Source of the DNA: Coffea arabica
Lineage: Eukaryota; Streptophyta; Magnoliopsida; Gentianales; Rubiaceae
Assembly: GCF_036785885.1 (NCBI RefSeq)
Contig: NC_092323.1
Span: forward strand, 12,098,501 to 12,162,500
DNA length: 64,000 bases
Reading direction: 5' to 3'
A program made the position numbers and the translations under genes. The notes beneath the pieces are model-generated. The model saw only the letters and a program-made list of their open reading frames with translations, searched no databases and was not told the DNA's origin. How positions within the stretch are numbered: the first letter of the stretch is position 1; each line of letters begins with the position of its first letter. Below, piece after piece: positions 11,291-22,330 of the stretch.

Positions 11291-11885
11291 GGATTATCTG
11301 AGGATGGGTGGAGAGATTGTGAAATATGGATATGATATCGAGCTTAGCCTGCACGCTTAGATTCTGGAAACCGCGTTCTTCTGCCAATTGGGAATTCAGA
11401 GATCCAACCAGGATTTGGGCAGCCCCATATGCTGCGATTGCTAACTTGTTAGCGGAGCAAGAAGAAAGAACCAAGAGGGCTGCTGCTGCAAGGTCAATCA
11501 ATGACTCTTTTTGGCATTGAATGATCTCCAACAATATTGGTATGGCACCAGAATTTGCAATTCGGATCTTGTTTCTGCAAAATCATAGCAAAATTAGATG
11601 GGGAACAATTCTACAGCCAATGCCTTCGGATGCAACTTCAAAAATTGCAAAATTTAACTGATGCAAACAATACCTTTCATTGTGAAAAGCTAGACAATGC
11701 AGAGCAGAGTGCAGCTTTAGTGGCTTCATAAACTTGCTTACGAAGCATCGTAACGAGCCGAGAAATGATCCCTCTTTCTGCTAACTCTGTCTTAGTTTGG
11801 TTGCAAGTTTACCAAGTTCTCTGGCAGCTAAAATCTGAGCTTCCCGTTCATTAGATAGAAGGGTTTCCACTATCACATCTTCCAT
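11230..11885 (-). pseudogene. Captured armadillo-repeat gene fragment (U-box type likely)
   Basis: Read on the - strand, peptides typical of plant armadillo-repeat proteins occur in order: one near 11885-11780 (EREAQILAARELGKLATKL), a short one near 11740-11690 (LVTMLRKQVYEATKAAL) and a longer one at 11534-11290 (ANKLAIAAYGAAQILV, SVQAKLDIISIFHNLSTHP). Such repeats occur in plant U-box E3 ligases (PUB proteins). The pieces are separated by non-coding sequence compatible with introns and the first is interrupted by a stop, so genomic DNA rather than a cDNA was probably captured. The fragment ends in the low-complexity stretch. It is not a working gene; the parent should lie elsewhere in the genome. 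Confidence 0.65.
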
Positions 11886-12281
11886 GGTTGGAAGCCCTCT
11901 ATCCCCCTCAGTCACTTCTCAACTCTCTTTATGTGAATTTGAAAATATAGAAATTTAGTATTTGATTGCTTCAAGGTGGTGTAAGGTTTGGCTTTTGGGA
12001 AAAAATTTTGGAGTTGCAGAAAGGCAGAGGGAAGAAGGAGAAGAATGTTGGTTTTGGTCCGTTGCAACAATTTTTGTTCTGTTAAAAAAAGGCTTCAGTC
12101 GGTTTAACCCATTTTTTGTTGGGTTTACAGTTGGGTCTAACGCCAATTTCTCTACTTCCCGTCAATTGTCCTTAATTGGCCAAAATTACATAACTTTGAG
12201 GATGAAATGTGTTTTGGTGAAACTTTGAGGATGAAATTGGTCAACAGTCCAAACTTTGAGGATGAAAAGTGCATTTTTCCC

Positions 12282-12470
12282 TATAATCTTTCTAAGACAA
12301 AAGTTTAAAAGCTCATATGCAGATGGATAGATTTCGCGGTGCATTGTGTAATGATATTGCTCGAACAAGATGCTCTGCTCTTCCTCAGACGAGTTTTACA
12401 AAGTCAAATTCTTTACAGCGCGAAGCGATAACAGGAGTATGGTAGAAAAATATTCAGCAACTAGAGAGAA
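12282..12470. other. Short gap between Pack-MULE and Helitron
   Basis: Host sequence with no recognised feature. The final base (12470, A) is the expected 5' flank of a Helitron inserted between A and T. Confidence 0.6.
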
Positions 12471-12501
12471 CTAGGAGGTGTTTACCACGCGATGCGCGGT
12501 A
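12471..12501 (-). terminator. Helitron 3' terminus and hairpin
   Basis: On the + strand CTAG (12471-12474) is followed by 8 bases and then TACCACGC-GAT-GCGCGGTA (12483-12501), an 8-bp stem with a 3-base loop and one G-T type pair. This is the Helitron replication-termination signal placed about 10 bases from CTRR. Base 12470 is A, the usual flank on this side. Confidence 0.85.
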
Positions 12502-12875
12502 TAAGTTTAAAGATTGCCCAGAAAATGAGGAGGGATTTTGTGTGAGGAAAACTTGGTTGTTTATATACCTATTGTTTTTTTGGTTTGTGTTGATTGCATT
12601 TTGATTTGAATAGTAAAAATTGAACTGGAAAGTGGAAATTATTTTATTTGGATGTTTGGCTTAGTTATATTTGTGGTAGTATTGTGATAGCGACAGATAA
12701 TTAGTGCAAAAATGAGAATTTATTGTAAAATAAATAAGTATGTAATAAAGGAGGAGTGTAAAGACAAAGAAAATAAAATAGGAAATGTAGTTATAATACG
12801 CAGGAATTATGATTAAATATACATAGTGAAAATCAGATTAAAGGCAACAGTGATGTACGCAAAATAAGTAGAAGG

Positions 12876-14967
12876 TCAATCATTGATGTTAAGGTTGTTC
12901 ATGTTAATATTCTCAGCATTGAAAACTTCGTCAACCGAGTAGGATGTGATTATCTCATAAGCTGCACGTTTTATGGGTCTGAATTTGGAAGGAGAGGGCT
13001 TAATGTAGCACATGAGCAGTTTTCCTTGTAAAGTATGCGCAAGGTATTGAGCAAGATCAACGCCCTGTTATAAAAAAATGATGGAAGAAAACTGTAACGG
13101 GTTTAAAAAAGAAGCAAGAAAATATTTAGTTTGAAAAAGTATCAGTGGTTACTTCTTGTTGTAAATGGTATAGTTCCACGGTTGAATACTGAATTAGCTT
13201 CTCTGCTTCAATATCCATAGCAGTAGCACATAAATATCCAGTTCTATCAATGAGTGAAATTGCAATGAGAGCTCTGCAACGAAGAAATAGGCAGGTTTGC
13301 AGTTAGAAATTGGAAGCGATTAAAGTTGGTGATGAAAGGAAGCAAGAGAAGTTAATAATTATGTTTACCTAGGAACTAAATCTACGTTAGAGTGGCAGTG
13401 TTGACATGTAACAGGCAAATTGCTTGCAATTTTGCTTGGATAGTAACAAAGGGGACAAGCTATATAAGTTAAGTTATGATGTACATAATCCAGCTCAACA
13501 ACACCTTGAATCCAGGCAGTCATTGGTTTCTTTGAGAGAGAAGAAAAGGTAGAAGAAAGAGTCAAGGCTAAAAAAAAAGGAAAAAGCTGTGGAAGTGAAT
13601 GTAAAGGACAGTATATGTAAATGTAAATATTGAAATAGGAACATTACCTATTGAAGAACGGAAGCAATATGAGTGATTCGATTATGGTTTACAGGAGGAA
13701 GAAGTATACGTGGGTTAGTGTAACTGCTCTCATTAAGCATTCGTGCTAGGATATCGGCATGGTAATGATGCCTATGATAAAAGCGAAATATTTAAGTTGT
13801 TATATAATAAAGGAGATAATAACGCAGAAAGTGGTTAAAACGTTCTACCAGGATTTTAAGTTGATCGCCTGTTGAGCGGTCGGAGCTACCAAAATCACCC
13901 AGGAATGGTGAGTTGAGAGACTCAAATCTGATATGTTTGGCAAGAATAGGGTAAAAGTTATATAGGTGACAGAGAATTTTTTTTGGAAATGATAGAAGTT
14001 TAGAAGACTCTTTAAATAATAAAGGTGAAGTAAGTGAGCACAATGATTTGTTGTAGCTTTGACTCTTATGGCGATGATAATTGGAAAAGGGTCTTCTGCT
14101 AATGCAATAGCAGGGCCATAATTTTCTTCAAACTCATCTTGCAAAGTTAATATCAAAGGTTTCATGCTGTGGAATGAATAACAATAGAATACGTTATTGG
14201 AAATTTGCACGATTTTGAAAGAACGAAAGTGAAAATTAGATTGATAAGTAAATGTTTTACTCTTGATTAGCAATCACATAGTCTCGAGCTACACGTGGTG
14301 TTCCTTGACCAGGGACAATGTTGTTAGGTAGAGCATGGAGTATAACTCCCATGACAGCTTAGGAAAACGGAAGAAGCGAATATATTAAGATTATAAAAAA
14401 ATGTCAAGTAAGTAAGATGCGGGGAAAAACAAGCAGAGGATAATGATGAACTTACTTATTAATTGTTCGGTATCAGCAATTACGTCCAGCATAGTAAATG
14501 GATATAACTGAAAATGCGAAGGGAGAGAGGGATAATCGAGCTGTTGAATTTGATGAATTGATGTAGCTTCAGTAACAATCCAGTAAAATGGATATTTGGT
14601 AGGAGGAGAAGCATTGTGTAGTTGGTGAACAGAGGCTCCAGAAATGTAGTAGCTTTTAAATAGCAGCAGTAATCCAGTAAGGCGAGCAATCATGTTTCCG
14701 ATAGCATGCATACTAACTTTCACACCCTGATATTAAGAATTGTTAAAGGTGATTAGTCCATAACTAAATAGTCATGAGTTAAAAATGGAATTAAGCATGT
14801 GTTACCTGCGAATCAGCAAGCACAAAAGTGCAAAAGTTTTGTTGGAAGTGCGAATTGTTTTTAATATGTCTAGCTTCTATAACCTGGAGAGCAACTATCC
14901 AGTTTGATGAATGCGGACGAACAGCGGACAGAGGGATTACTACAGGGTGCATTGTAGGATACTCCAT
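12876..14967 (-). CDS. RPA70-like single-strand DNA-binding protein of the Helitron (copy b)
   Basis: Spliced gene on the - strand, start about 14967, stop at 12876-12878. By eye the exons are near 14967-14806, 14726-14456, 14360-14264, 14170-14045, 13930-13845, 13770-13650, 13565-13370, 13275-13155 and 13065-12876, with GT/AG-like borders at the first ones. The early exons contain an OB-fold segment (VALQVIEARHIK ... FKSYYISGASVHQL) and a later one the RPA large-subunit zinc ribbon: WIQGVVELDYVHHNLTYIAC with a C-x2-C-x13-C-x2-C pattern. Plant Helitrons commonly carry such RPA genes, thought to protect single strands during rolling-circle replication. I saw no stop inside the exons, so this copy seems open. 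The start is uncertain, and an upstream fusion to the B3 gene cannot be excluded. Confidence 0.65.
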
Positions 14968-15694
14968 AATAGAAATATAAAAGAATTAAATGGGTGAAGT
15001 ATAATCTATACGAGTTAAAAGGGTTGCAGAAAAGATAGAATTGGAATAGCAGGAATGGATATGGTAAGAAGGAGAAGGAGAAGGAAGATGTTGATGTTAA
15101 AAGTAGAATCAGAGGAAGGAAAGTATTGTAGATTGCTGTTTTGTCCTTGTATGTTTTGGTGGAATGCATACAAAAGTGAAATGGCTAGGTACTTAAGACA
15201 CTGTGGTAAATTTATGTTTGAAACATAAAAGTATAGAATTTCAAAAGCTGATATGCATGCTGTCATTTTCGTCCAAAGGTAAAGGTGTAGAGCTGTAGCA
15301 AGGACCATTATTCGTGATAAAGTGTTCAGAATCTGAAACGTTCACGTGTATTCATTCTTAGGTAGTGAAAAGTACAAAATGTTGATGATAGGAATATCTT
15401 CAGAGATTCAGTAAATATTTTGGACGTTTGCTGTAAATTTTTTGCGAAGGCCTGACAATTATTGGAGCATTTTAATATCGGTATTGATAAGTTATAAATT
15501 TAGTATTCACTTAAGCATTTGGAATAAAGGAGCTGCATAATTAATGGCGCACTTATGTAATGAGGTGGAATAAAACTGAGCAGTGTTATTGGAAGGAAAA
15601 ATGTTCTAGTACATCAATGGAAGCATTTAAAAAGCCGCAGAGGCATGATTAGATGACTTAAAAGAGGTTAATTACAGCTTTAAGCATCTGAATA

Positions 15695-16520
15695 AATGCC
15701 GAAAGTGTAATACCATGGAAATAGTTTTTCAACTCCATTATAATCAAATATTAAAACAGCAAATGTGGTCTGTGATTCTGGAATAAACACAAGAGTGTCG
15801 TTATGCTGCAATTGATGTTGAAGAGCGAAGCTTCTCCAGTTCTTTTTCAGGTGTTTCCCTCTGATACCAATCTCTGTAATGTTATTGCCAGTTTTGATAA
15901 GCACGGTGGGAGTTCTTTCACTGTTGAAGAAGTGAGCAGTGAATCTTGGAATTTTCTAATAATTGTTAAGAAAAGTTAGAATGGAAAACGGACATATAAA
16001 AAAAGGCTAAAGAAAATAGATGAATGTGCATATAATAATAACTTACCATTGAATTTGGCGTTGCTGAATGGAAAATTTGATAAAAACAATGGAAATCAGT
16101 TATGTTTTGAGAAAAGTCTGGGTTTAATGATGAAGTGACATCATGGCGGTTAACTGATAAGGATGTGGTAGCTGAGGCCATTAAACAGATAATACATTAT
16201 AAATAATGATAATTGAAATGAATATAGGAAATGGAGGAGAACATATACAGGCCTTGCGTATAGGTAGCGTTATTCTCGAAAATATTTGGAAGTGGAACTG
16301 TCCAGGATAAGTAAACTTGTTGTTGGAGTTCAGAGAAATGAATAACGTCGAAAATAAGATTTCCAGCATGGCGAACCATCAACATATCATGTGTGTTAAT
16401 GATATTGTCATGGCAATAGTCATCCCATCCTTCTTCAAAGCAGCCATTGGCAATTGTGAGTGGCCATTTTTGTATTCCATATCTGAGGATGATTGTGTTC
16501 TTTTCATGCTGATGAAGTAA
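15695..16520 (-). CDS. Two-B3-domain (REM-like) protein gene inside the Helitron
   Basis: Two B3-type DNA-binding segments lie in separate exons on the - strand. The first, about 16500-16290, reads KWPLTIANGCFEEGWDDYC then DNIINTHDMLMVRHAGNL and FDVIHF, matching the B3 pattern W-x-V...F-x-x-G-W-x-x-F...D-x-L-x-x-G/H-D...F-V-x-I-F. The second, about 15955-15700, reads KIPRFTAHFFNSE, NWRSFALQHQLQHNDTLVF and FAVLIFD. A linker exon at about 16170-16050 may join them. B3 proteins of the REM class are plant nuclear DNA-binding factors, often with several B3 domains. The gene lies between the eS6 fragment and the second RPA gene in the same orientation as the Helitron genes. The first exon was not identified, and a fusion with the RPA gene downstream is possible. 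It may be a captured host gene or part of this Helitron lineage. Confidence 0.6.
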
Positions 16521-17270
16521 GAGTTGAAACTGGGCGGGAAAAATCTGGAATTGGTTGATGGAGCAATTAAAAGTAAGTAGACTAATAAGAATATATTATA
16601 TTTGGATAGTCTGAACGTTTTTTTTTCATAAGGAAAGAAAAGGTTCACCTGTCCTCTATGGCAACATTTGAAGAGAAAGCAGCAAGGGGTTAAGTTGCTG
16701 GTTGGTTGGTGGGAAGCTGAGGGTGGATCAAACATATTTTGTGCTATGAAAGTGGCAGAAGAAGGAGAAGATAATAGGAGGAAAAGTTGGTATGATGCTA
16801 TTAATATAGACACCAAAAATGCTGGTAAATTTTGGAATTAAAAGGAAATAAGAAACAGTAGAGATGGGTGCTTGTAGACAGCTGCAGCTTTTTTGTTTGA
16901 GGTGTATGGTATTGAATTTTGGTACATCACGTGTTGAATAAAGGACTGACTATATAAATATATTTAACGGAAAGAAGGAGAAAGTTTTTATTAGTATTGT
17001 TAACGCTTGGCGATGTATTTTTATTAGTATTTTTATGGTGATGAGATTAGATGCTTCTAACTTTTGGTGATAGCTGGGTTATGGTTATTAGATTGGACGG
17101 TTGTAGCCCTTCCTGATTGGAGATATTTTTGCTTAAACTGGATGAATTTATTGTTGCTTTTATTTATACTACAAATTACATAGCTTGATCTGCTTTATTT
17201 TACATTTAATAAAAGGACCCCTGCTGATTTCATAATTTTGTTGTTTAATAAATAGTCGTATATCTTGGGA

Positions 17271-18228
17271 GAAGAGGATCTCAGAGGAAGTCAGTGGCAA
17301 TGGTGTTGGCGATGTATGTATCTTGTTAGCAGTCCATGCAATTGTTTGTTGTTACATTTGCATAACTGTGTACAAACATGAACATAAGTTGGCTGTACTT
17401 TGCAGGATTTCAAGGGCTAGGGGTTCAAGATAATGGGTGGATGTGATAAGCAGGGTTTTGTCATGAAATAGAGAGGTTTGCCTCTTGGGTGTGTGTGTCT
17501 CTTGCTTCGTAGAGGTTAGAATCTCCATGAGGGAAAAAATGATGTAATAGGCATTATTGCAATTTGCAGTTACTTGATGAACTGTATATTTAACTTGATT
17601 AGGGACCCTATGGTTTCGTGATTATGGGAGGAGAAATAGCGAGCGCAGCAGCAAATGTGCTGGCGGATGTATTGCTAGCGTTGATCTCTCTGTGCTGAAT
17701 GTTGTCATTGTTAAGAAAGGTGAGAATGACCTGGCTGGACTCATTGATATTGAGAAGCCAAGAATGAGAGGTTTACAAAAGGCTTCGAAAATTAGAAAGC
17801 TCTTCAATGTGTTAAAATAAGGGGATCTGAGAAAGTATGTCAATACACACAGGAGGACGGTCACAATAAAGGTTGATGAGTTTTTGATTTACTGTTATTC
17901 TTTACTGCATTTGTTCCTTTTCCAAGTCGAGAGCAGAAGCACTCTAGCGCGGATTGTTGCTGAGTTTGTATCAATGTTTATATCATTAAGTAAAAAGAAT
18001 AGCAAAGCTCGTAAGATGCAGAGGTTGGTTGCTTCATTGATATTCCAGAGCAAGAGAGCAATAATTGCTCAGAAAAAGAAGAGAATTGCAAAGGTTAAGT
18101 CTGAAGGAGCCGAGTATCAGAAGCTTCTTGCTAGCAGGCTAAAGGAGCAGGGTGAGAGAAGAAGTGAGAGTTTGGTTAAGAAGAGGTCAAGGTTAGTTGG
18201 AGGGTTGAAGACCTCTATTGTTGCTTAA
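17271..18228 (+). pseudogene. RPS6: Captured ribosomal protein eS6 (RPS6) fragment with introns
   Basis: On the + strand, opposite to the Helitron genes, stretches match plant 40S protein eS6 in order: KRISEEVSGNG (about 17272-17313), FKIMGGCDKQGF (about 17420-17460), [20 protein letters not shown] with EKPRMRG and [10 protein letters not shown] (17603-17871), and the C-terminus [20 protein letters not shown] to [12 protein letters not shown] (18090-18190, stop at 18226-18228). Intron-like gaps with GT...AG edges separate them (17314-17404, about 17514-17602, about 17872-17990), so genomic DNA was captured. Several in-frame stops (for example after FNVLK) make it non-functional. The N-terminal ~70 residues of eS6 were not seen. 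Gene capture is typical of Helitrons. Confidence 0.85.
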
Positions 18229-19539
18229 GTTATGACCATACTTTTCATGTTCATGTGTGCGATTTGTATGCTTCATTTCTATGCCTACGTTTGAGAAATA
18301 TTTGCCTAATACTTTCTTTTTTTTCCCTTGTAATTGATTTAAGTTTTGGAAGAAGGTTCCGTGAAACAGAGTGCAGCATACTGTTTTTGTTTATCTGAAA
18401 ATTCGAATTGCAGCAACCTAGGAGATATCAGTGGTGATTAGATAAGCTGTTGCTATAAGCAATAGAAGCCGCAATCTGAATGAATGAGAAAGTTTTAGAA
18501 AGCAGCACCGGAATAAGTAGGCTTGTATACAACTAATAATAAATAAAGTTGACTATTGAGGACAGCAGATGCGTCGAAAGTTGCTGGTTCATTAATACAT
18601 ACGTACAAAAGAAGAGGGTTCATGAAAAAATCAACGACCCTTGTAAGAAACTTGCCAAAATGTAGGAGTGCAAACCATTGGTAAGGCGCATCTATCTTAG
18701 GAAGACAAAAAATGAATAACTCTACTCTAGGTTAGTTTCGATTTCTTGGCAGAGCTGGTGGGTTCATCTGGAGAGTTGCCTGCGTTGAGCTTGTCTAATT
18801 CATCAAATTTTTCAGAAAGGCGCATGTGAGTCTTTGAAGGCGCAGGATTTTGCTCTGGAGCAAGTTACATAACAAAGAATTGGTTAAGAAATAGCAAGTA
18901 AATAACAGTACATGAAAAGAGAGCATACGTAATTAAAGCGTAAAAGGGTAAACATAGAACAAACTTAAGTAGTCTTAAAGCTAGTGAGCATAATGCAAGT
19001 GTCTTGCTCTGTACGAGCACTAGGAATAAGGTTAGGACAGAATAGGTATTAAAAACATGAGATGAACTTGCATAAATAAAAAGGTTTCATTTTTCTACAG
19101 GACGTTGGCACATAAAAACTAAGAAAGAATATCATTTTTTATTGAATGCATGCTGCACAAAATACTTGAGGCAAATAAATGGAAGAAGAAGGCAAAATTT
19201 GGAACTGATATCGCAAATTGAATAGAAGGTGAAACGGCCTAAAAAACAACAGAGTTAAGAGTTTGGACAAATCTACACGGTTGTGGTTAGGGGTGAGCAT
19301 CGAATTCGAATTCGGTAATTCGGTAGTTGAAATCGGTAAGTTTCGGTAAATGGTTCTGGAAATATTCGACCTAATTCGCATTCGAATTAGAGACTACCGA
19401 ATTCGAATTCAACCCGAATTCAATTCGGTAAACCAAAAAAATACCGAATTACCGAATTCCAGAAAACTGCTTCTTCGGCCCATTTTTCATCAGCAAATAG
19501 CAATGCTATTGAACTGAGCCACAACTTACAAATTGTTCG

Positions 19540-20045
19540 AATGTAACTGATCACAAATCACTCCAGAAATTCGAAATCAAAACAACACACAATTCACATT
19601 GATCATTAAAATTCAGAAATCATAAACAAATTCACAAACAAATTACACTGATCCACAAACAAATCACAAATGACAAACAAATCCAGACATCACAAATCAG
19701 AAATCACAAGTCCAGAAATCACACTGTTGCCCTGGTGCTACAAATCAGAAATTCCACTGATCCACAATCATAAATCAATCTAGAAATCATAATGAAACAA
19801 AAATAAAAGTCTAAATTAACTTGTCCAAAAATCACAATCCACATTCCACAATCTAGAAAGCCACAAAGCCACAAACTGCAATCCACAATCCAGAAACTGC
19901 AATCCAGAAACTGCAACTTCAGCCACAAGAAGAGTTGCAATACAGAAACTCCAATCCACAATCCACAATCCACAATCCAGAAACTGCAATCCACAATCCA
20001 GAGTCCAGAAAGCCACAAGAAGAGTTGCAATACAGAAAGCCAATT
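19540..20045. repeat. Minisatellite-like repeats in the hAT left arm
   Basis: Irregular tandem repeats built from AATCCACAATCCAGAAACTGC-like and CACAAATCA-like words. AAGAAGAGTTGCAATACAGAAA occurs twice, in shortened form ending AAGAGTTGCAATACAGAAA, near 19928 and 20020. The repeats lie between the subterminal motif cluster and the end of the transposase gene. Confidence 0.7.
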
Positions 20046-20179
20046 ACGCTGAAACTGCAACTTGCAACAAGAGTTGGTTCAACCCTCAAAATGCAAACTT
20101 TAGCATTTGTGACCTCTCAAAGGTCAATTATAGTTGGTTCAGTTCCAGTCTTCAGCAACTCTGCAAGAACAAATAAAAT

Positions 20180-22330
20180 TCATGAAGTATCATAAAGGCA
20201 ATTATTAGAAAGAAAGAAATACTTCAAATTCTGCAATAAAAATTTTGATAGCTTACCAGATTCGAAGGCTTCAAGCTCTTCCAGATTTTCTTCTACATTT
20301 AATTCTGTCTTGGAGGACCGAAGCCAATCTTGAGCACATATTAAACCTTGCACAATTCTAGGAGTCAAAGAACTCCTAAATGTATCAAGAACACGACCTC
20401 CGGTACTAAAAGCAGATTCAGAGGCCACGGTAGAAATTGGGACTGCTAACACATCACGAGCAACTTTGGAAAGGATTGGGAATCTAAGGCTATTGGCCTT
20501 CCACCATAACAAGATATCAAATCTCTCATCATCTTCCTCACAATCCTCATTCAAATACTTCTCTAATTCAGATTTTGCATCCCTACCCCCAAGTTCCATT
20601 TTTCTCTTCTTAAACTCCAACTTGTACCTATCAGTGATTGTTTTAGAGGCATTCCCATGTCCATGAAATGTAATTTTACTCGTTGGAGAATCACTTGAAA
20701 GTGAAGAAGCATGAGAGGCAGGTGTGTTGAGCATCTTGTATTCATTAAACAGCTCAAACATTGCATCTTTTGCAAGGCCAGCTATTGTTGTACCATCGGA
20801 CTCACCATACATTTGACAAACCACAAATTCAAGGTATTCAAGTTTAGTTCGAGGATCAAGAATGGAGGAAATAAAAATCAGCATATTCATCTTTTCAATC
20901 TTTCCCCAATACTTATCATATTTCTCCTTCATTGATCTTGCCATTGAACTCAATTCATCATTATCACTTGCTGTCATTTCAATTAAAATGCCATGAATGT
21001 GACTAATATCAGTGAAAAAATTATTTGAAGTCACATATTTGAAACCGGAAACCTTCACAGTTAGCTGATAAAAGTTTTCCAAAAAAATCACCAAGAATCT
21101 AGCTTTTGTCCAATCAGATTTTGTTGGCAGATTTTCTAACTCTTGAAGCATATAAGGATCCTGCTCCTCAAACCTCTCAAAAGCTCGCTCAAACCTTTGA
21201 GCTGTGTCTAGCATTAGATATGTAGAATTCCACCTAGTAGGTACATCTAAACAGAGCAATCTTTTGCATTCAATTTTTTCAATTTCAACACACTCCTTGA
21301 ATTTTTTCAATCTAGAAGGTGACTGTCTAACATATCTAACTGCTGCCCTGATACAATCAACTGACTCCCCAAGTTTTTTGATGCCATCATTAACAATTAG
21401 ATTCACTATGTGAGCTACACACCTCACATGAGTCCATTTCTCCCCTAACACAGCTTTTCCCCAATTTTGAAGCTTTCCTCGTAAATACTGGACAGCTACA
21501 TCATTGGAACTTGCATTGTCAACTGTGACAGTTAGGATATCATCAACTCCCCATTCTAGTAGACACTTTTCTATGGCCTTACCAACTTCAGTTCCCTTGT
21601 GACTAGCAATAGGACAGAAATTTAGGATCTTTTTGTTCAGTTTCCAATCATTATCTATGAAATGGGCAGTGAGGCACATATAGTTTATCCTTTGAATGGA
21701 TGTCCAAGAATCTGTGGTTAAACAAATTCTGCCACTGTTATTCTTCAAGAGTTGTTTCAACTTAGTTTTTTCATATAAATACAGCTGATAGCAATCTCTA
21801 GAAATAGTCCATCTCGAAGGAATTTTAAATGATGGACAAGCAGTCCGCATCATATATTGAAAGTCTCTACCCTCTACATGTTTAAATGGCAACTCATCAA
21901 CAATTACCATATAAGCTAAGCTTTTTCTAATGGCTTCCGCATCAAATTTCCAACTTATGAGTGCCCCTTTAACCTCTCCCGCTAAGGTTTCAGTTTCACC
22001 CAAACACAAAGTAGCCTGGCCAGTGTGCTTATTTTTAGGATTTAGAGGACATTTAGCTACATGAGTATTAAGGGGAGTCGTACCATGACTTTTGGGATCC
22101 GCAGCTATGTCCTTGTCACAGTACTTGCAAATTGCATGACGAACTCCATTCACATGCTTTACATGAAAATGATCCCAAGCTTTGGACCTCTTCTTGTACT
22201 CTCATCTTTTCTTGGCAAAACCAGATTCTTCGCAGCTTTGTGTAGTAGGACTAGGAGGAAGAGTTCCAGATGATCCTTCTTGTTCCAGCTCATTGCAACT
22301 TGGATTACTCTCACCATCAGTAGTAGACAT
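20180..22330 (-). pseudogene. hAT transposase (Ac/RICESLEEPER type), one in-frame stop
   Basis: The long frame covers 657 codons from 22153, but that first codon is GTG; the frame continues upstream through a single TGA (22202-22204) to an ATG at 22330 (MSTTDGESNPSC). Domains in order: BED zinc finger just after the stop (KAWDHFHVKH ... CKYCDKDI ... LNTHVAKCP), RNase-H-like catalytic core with the Asp regions LTTDSWTSIQRINYM and VTVDNASSND, a helical insertion with C-x-x-H-type residues (HVRCVAHIVNLIV), and the C-terminal hATC dimerisation domain (VPISTVASESAFSTGGRVLD) with the catalytic Glu. It acts in the nucleus, cutting the element at its TIRs. A splice donor-like GGTAAGCT near 20257 may skip the last ~25 codons. 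One C-to-T change (CGA to TGA) would explain the stop; readthrough or an internal start after it would lose little of the catalytic core. Confidence 0.88.

Larger units (their letters stand above)
10362..12281. mobile_element. Pack-MULE, 1.92 kb, with captured gene pieces
   Basis: Long inverted repeats of about 300 bp begin GGGAAAAATGCACTTTTCATC at 10362 and end at 12281. The flanking direct repeat is a perfect 9-bp TATAATCTT (10353-10361 and 12282-12290), typical of Mutator-like elements. The arms contain repeated 'CTTTGAGGATGAAA' words. There is no transposase. The interior carries an armadillo-repeat gene fragment on the - strand and a CCN-rich low-complexity stretch, so it fits the Pack-MULE class. 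Confidence 0.9.

Noticed and set aside
10717-11301. Long Thr/Ser-rich (+) and Gly-rich (-) ORFs
   Set aside because: All frames are open because the sequence is CCN repeats without stop triplets. No conserved domain; it lies inside a Pack-MULE.
22151-22153. Start of the hAT transposase at 22153
   Set aside because: That codon is GTG within the BED finger region, and the frame continues upstream to an ATG at 22330 past one TGA. It is not the natural start.
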